A stretch of DNA of 64,000 nt from contig CAXXVF010000001.1 of NCBI GenBank assembly GCA_963663605.2, forward strand, positions 186,001 through 250,000. The letters are read 5' to 3'. The notes under the pieces were generated by a model. That model saw only the letters and a program-made list of their open reading frames with translations. It searched no databases and had not been told where the DNA came from. The position numbers were made by a program, and so were the translations under genes. Each line of letters begins with the position of its first letter. Within the stretch, counting starts at the first letter, position 1. Positions 62,800-64,000 of the stretch are shown here, piece by piece. The stretch comes from Sporobacter sp963663605 (lineage in GTDB: Bacteria > Bacillota > Clostridia > Oscillospirales > Oscillospiraceae).

Positions 62800-63711
62800 A
62801 TGGCGACGCCTGTAAAGATCTATGAAGGCCCTGGTGCTACGGAGATAACAACGGGGTATATCATCGACGATAAAACGTATCTTGACGAAGCGGGCACCCA
62901 GCGTGTCCCGATAGGCACGATCGTTATGACCGACAACGGCCATTATATATTGACGGACCAAGGCGGCATGCTGTACAGCGACTATTCCGCCGCCGTAGCA
63001 TCCGGCAAAATGTCGCCTGAAAACGTCGGGCGTATCAGCACAAACGCCATAGGGACATCTTCGAACACGCAGGGAACATCTGCCGGCGCGTCGGGCTCAA
63101 GCGGCGTCAACGCTACCGCCGACGCGTATATCCAGGACATCTACGATGCGCAGATCGCCGCGAATCAGGCAGCGCTGGAAAACGCCTACGAGCTGAATGT
63201 CAACACGATCAACGCGCAGAAAGAGGCGCTGCCGGGAACATATCAGGCGGCGAAGAATGAGACTGCCGCGCAGGCGCAGATACAGAAAAGCAATTTTAAC
63301 GAATACGCCTCGGCGGCCGGGCTGTCGAGCGGCGCTGGTGGGCAGGCGCAGCTGTCCATGTCGAATGCACTGCAGGGGAACCTTTCGTCGCTCGATAAAG
63401 CGCAGGCCGACGCGCTGGCGCAGCTCGACCTTCAGCTGACGAATCTCACGACGCAGTATCAAAATGACCTGGCGCTGGCCTTTGCCGAAGGCAATCTCGC
63501 CAAAGTAGCCGCCTTGTATGAAAGCTATCAAAGCAACAAGGCCGCCCTCATCGACCAGCAGCAGTTTGACGCGTCAAATAACAACACCCTATACAGCCGT
63601 GCACTGACGACGGCGCAGTTTACAGGGATTTTTGACGGTATGGCCGCCTACGGCTGGACGCAGGAAGAAATCGAGGCGGCGGAGCAAAACTGGCAAGCTG
63701 TGAACGGCTGA
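62800..63711 (+). CDS. Phage virion-like protein of unknown function
   Basis: This 303-aa protein starts 1 bp after the holin-like gene, with GGGGTGAAGTG. The N-terminal 75 residues are beta-rich (GYIIDDKTYLDEAGTQRVP, DNGHYILTDQGGMLYSDY); the rest is Ala/Gln-rich and helical (about 115-285), with low charge. The composition resembles ejection or internal virion proteins of podoviruses, but I recognise no family. Confidence 0.6.
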   Translation: MATPVKIYEGPGATEITTGYIIDDKTYLDEAGTQRVPIGTIVMTDNGHYILTDQGGMLYSDYSAAVASGKMSPENVGRISTNAIGTSSNTQGTSAGASGSSGVNATADAYIQDIYDAQIAANQAALENAYELNVNTINAQKEALPGTYQAAKNETAAQAQIQKSNFNEYASAAGLSSGAGGQAQLSMSNALQGNLSSLDKAQADALAQLDLQLTNLTTQYQNDLALAFAEGNLAKVAALYESYQSNKAALIDQQQFDASNNNTLYSRALTTAQFTGIFDGMAAYGWTQEEIEAAEQNWQAVNG

Positions 63712-63735
63712 TGGTTTGGAGACCGGCGGTCAAAC

Positions 63736-63765
63736 GGGCGGCCCGCGCGCTGCGCGCGGCCGCCC
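63736..63765. other. GC-rich hairpin between phage genes
   Basis: GGGCGGCCCGCGCG pairs with CGCGCGGCCGCCC with one bulged C and a 3-nt loop. No T-run follows. It may slow ribosomes or polymerase between the two virion-like genes. Confidence 0.5.
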
Positions 63766-63815
63766 TGTAAACGCTGCCGGACTGTCCGAAACGACCGGAT
63801 GAAAGGGAGGAGAAA

Positions 63816-64000
63816 ATGGGCGGAAAAAATTTCGGAATGATCGATCCGGCGCTCGCGTTTTGCTATATGTATCAGATGAAAAAAGAGAACGAGGAGAACA
63901 ATAGCACGCCGACAAGTTTGGCCGCGTCAGCTGCGGATGTGAGTTCGGTTCCAAAAACGCTGCAGACAGACAATCCGGCTCTGAGCACATACGATACGTT
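63816..64000 (+). CDS. Start of a phage-region protein (partial, runs off the window)
   Basis: ATG 63816 follows GAAAGGGAGGAGAA and the frame is open to the window end (61 codons). It begins MGGKNFGMIDPALAFCYMYQ and continues with a low-complexity Ser/Thr/Ala stretch. No family is recognised; its place after the 303-aa protein suggests a virion component. Confidence 0.6.
   Translation, partial: MGGKNFGMIDPALAFCYMYQMKKENEENNSTPTSLAASAADVSSVPKTLQTDNPALSTYDT

Overview
The window looks like a chromosomal segment of a GC-moderate, Gram-positive, anaerobic Clostridia-type bacterium (Oscillospiraceae-like is my guess). The basis is strong GGAGG ribosome binding sites, SLH-anchored surface proteins, a lipobox solute-binding protein, RNase Y, a group II-style ECF vitamin transporter, cobalamin riboswitches and a clostridial-type phage remnant. 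No rRNA or marker gene is present, so the genus is open.

Region 1 (1-24537) is the highlight. Two cobalamin riboswitches, each followed by an intrinsic terminator, flank a small serine recombinase. Downstream of the second one a 22-kb co-directional gene set runs without an obvious strong terminator: a 102-aa protein with a homing-endonuclease-associated repeat, a 2177-aa GLUG/cadherin-like/SLH surface protein with eight near-identical 288-bp repeats, a secreted 291-aa protein, a 2633-aa GLUG/SLH surface protein, an alpha/alpha-toroid protein with SLH domains, a membrane-anchored transcobalamin-like beta-domain protein, an ECF T component, and a single polypeptide fusing two ECF ATPases to a membrane S-like component. 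The alpha-toroid plus beta-domain pair has the same two folds as animal intrinsic factor/transcobalamin but split over two adjacent genes. I read the locus as a B12-repressed cell-surface corrinoid capture and uptake system.

Region 2 (24538-34983) is housekeeping: tRNA-Arg(CCT), glutamate racemase, a VOC protein ending at an in-frame amber codon, a DUF1015 protein, a homocysteine methyltransferase cut short inside its folate domain, a cytidylate-kinase-like protein, a SatD-like/TPR fusion, PrmA, a secreted protein, and a frameshifted GlmU-like uridylyltransferase. Region 3 (35145-42938) has tRNA-Leu(TAA), a sugar-type solute-binding lipoprotein, and a catabolic cluster (UroD-like methyltransferase, two-subunit aconitase X, zinc alcohol dehydrogenase, SDR) divergent from a LysR regulator.

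Region 4 (43000-58201) holds a glycosyltransferase behind a perfect-consensus promoter, RNase Y, a glycerol-dehydrogenase-like enzyme, a TetR regulator with an obvious operator, a QueG-like iron-sulfur protein, shikimate kinase, an ECF sigma/anti-sigma-like pair, an M24 peptidase, several small proteins, a candidate structured RNA on the minus strand, a PLC-like protein, a BI-1 protein, an AlkD-like protein and a response-regulator/GGDEF protein. Region 5 (58342-64000) is a decayed prophage: terminase small and large subunits, a capsid gene lacking its N-terminus, a CHAP-SLH lysin, a holin-like protein and virion-like proteins. The portal gene is missing, and a GC-rich hairpin repeat that occurs three times in 4.5 kb sits at that gap.
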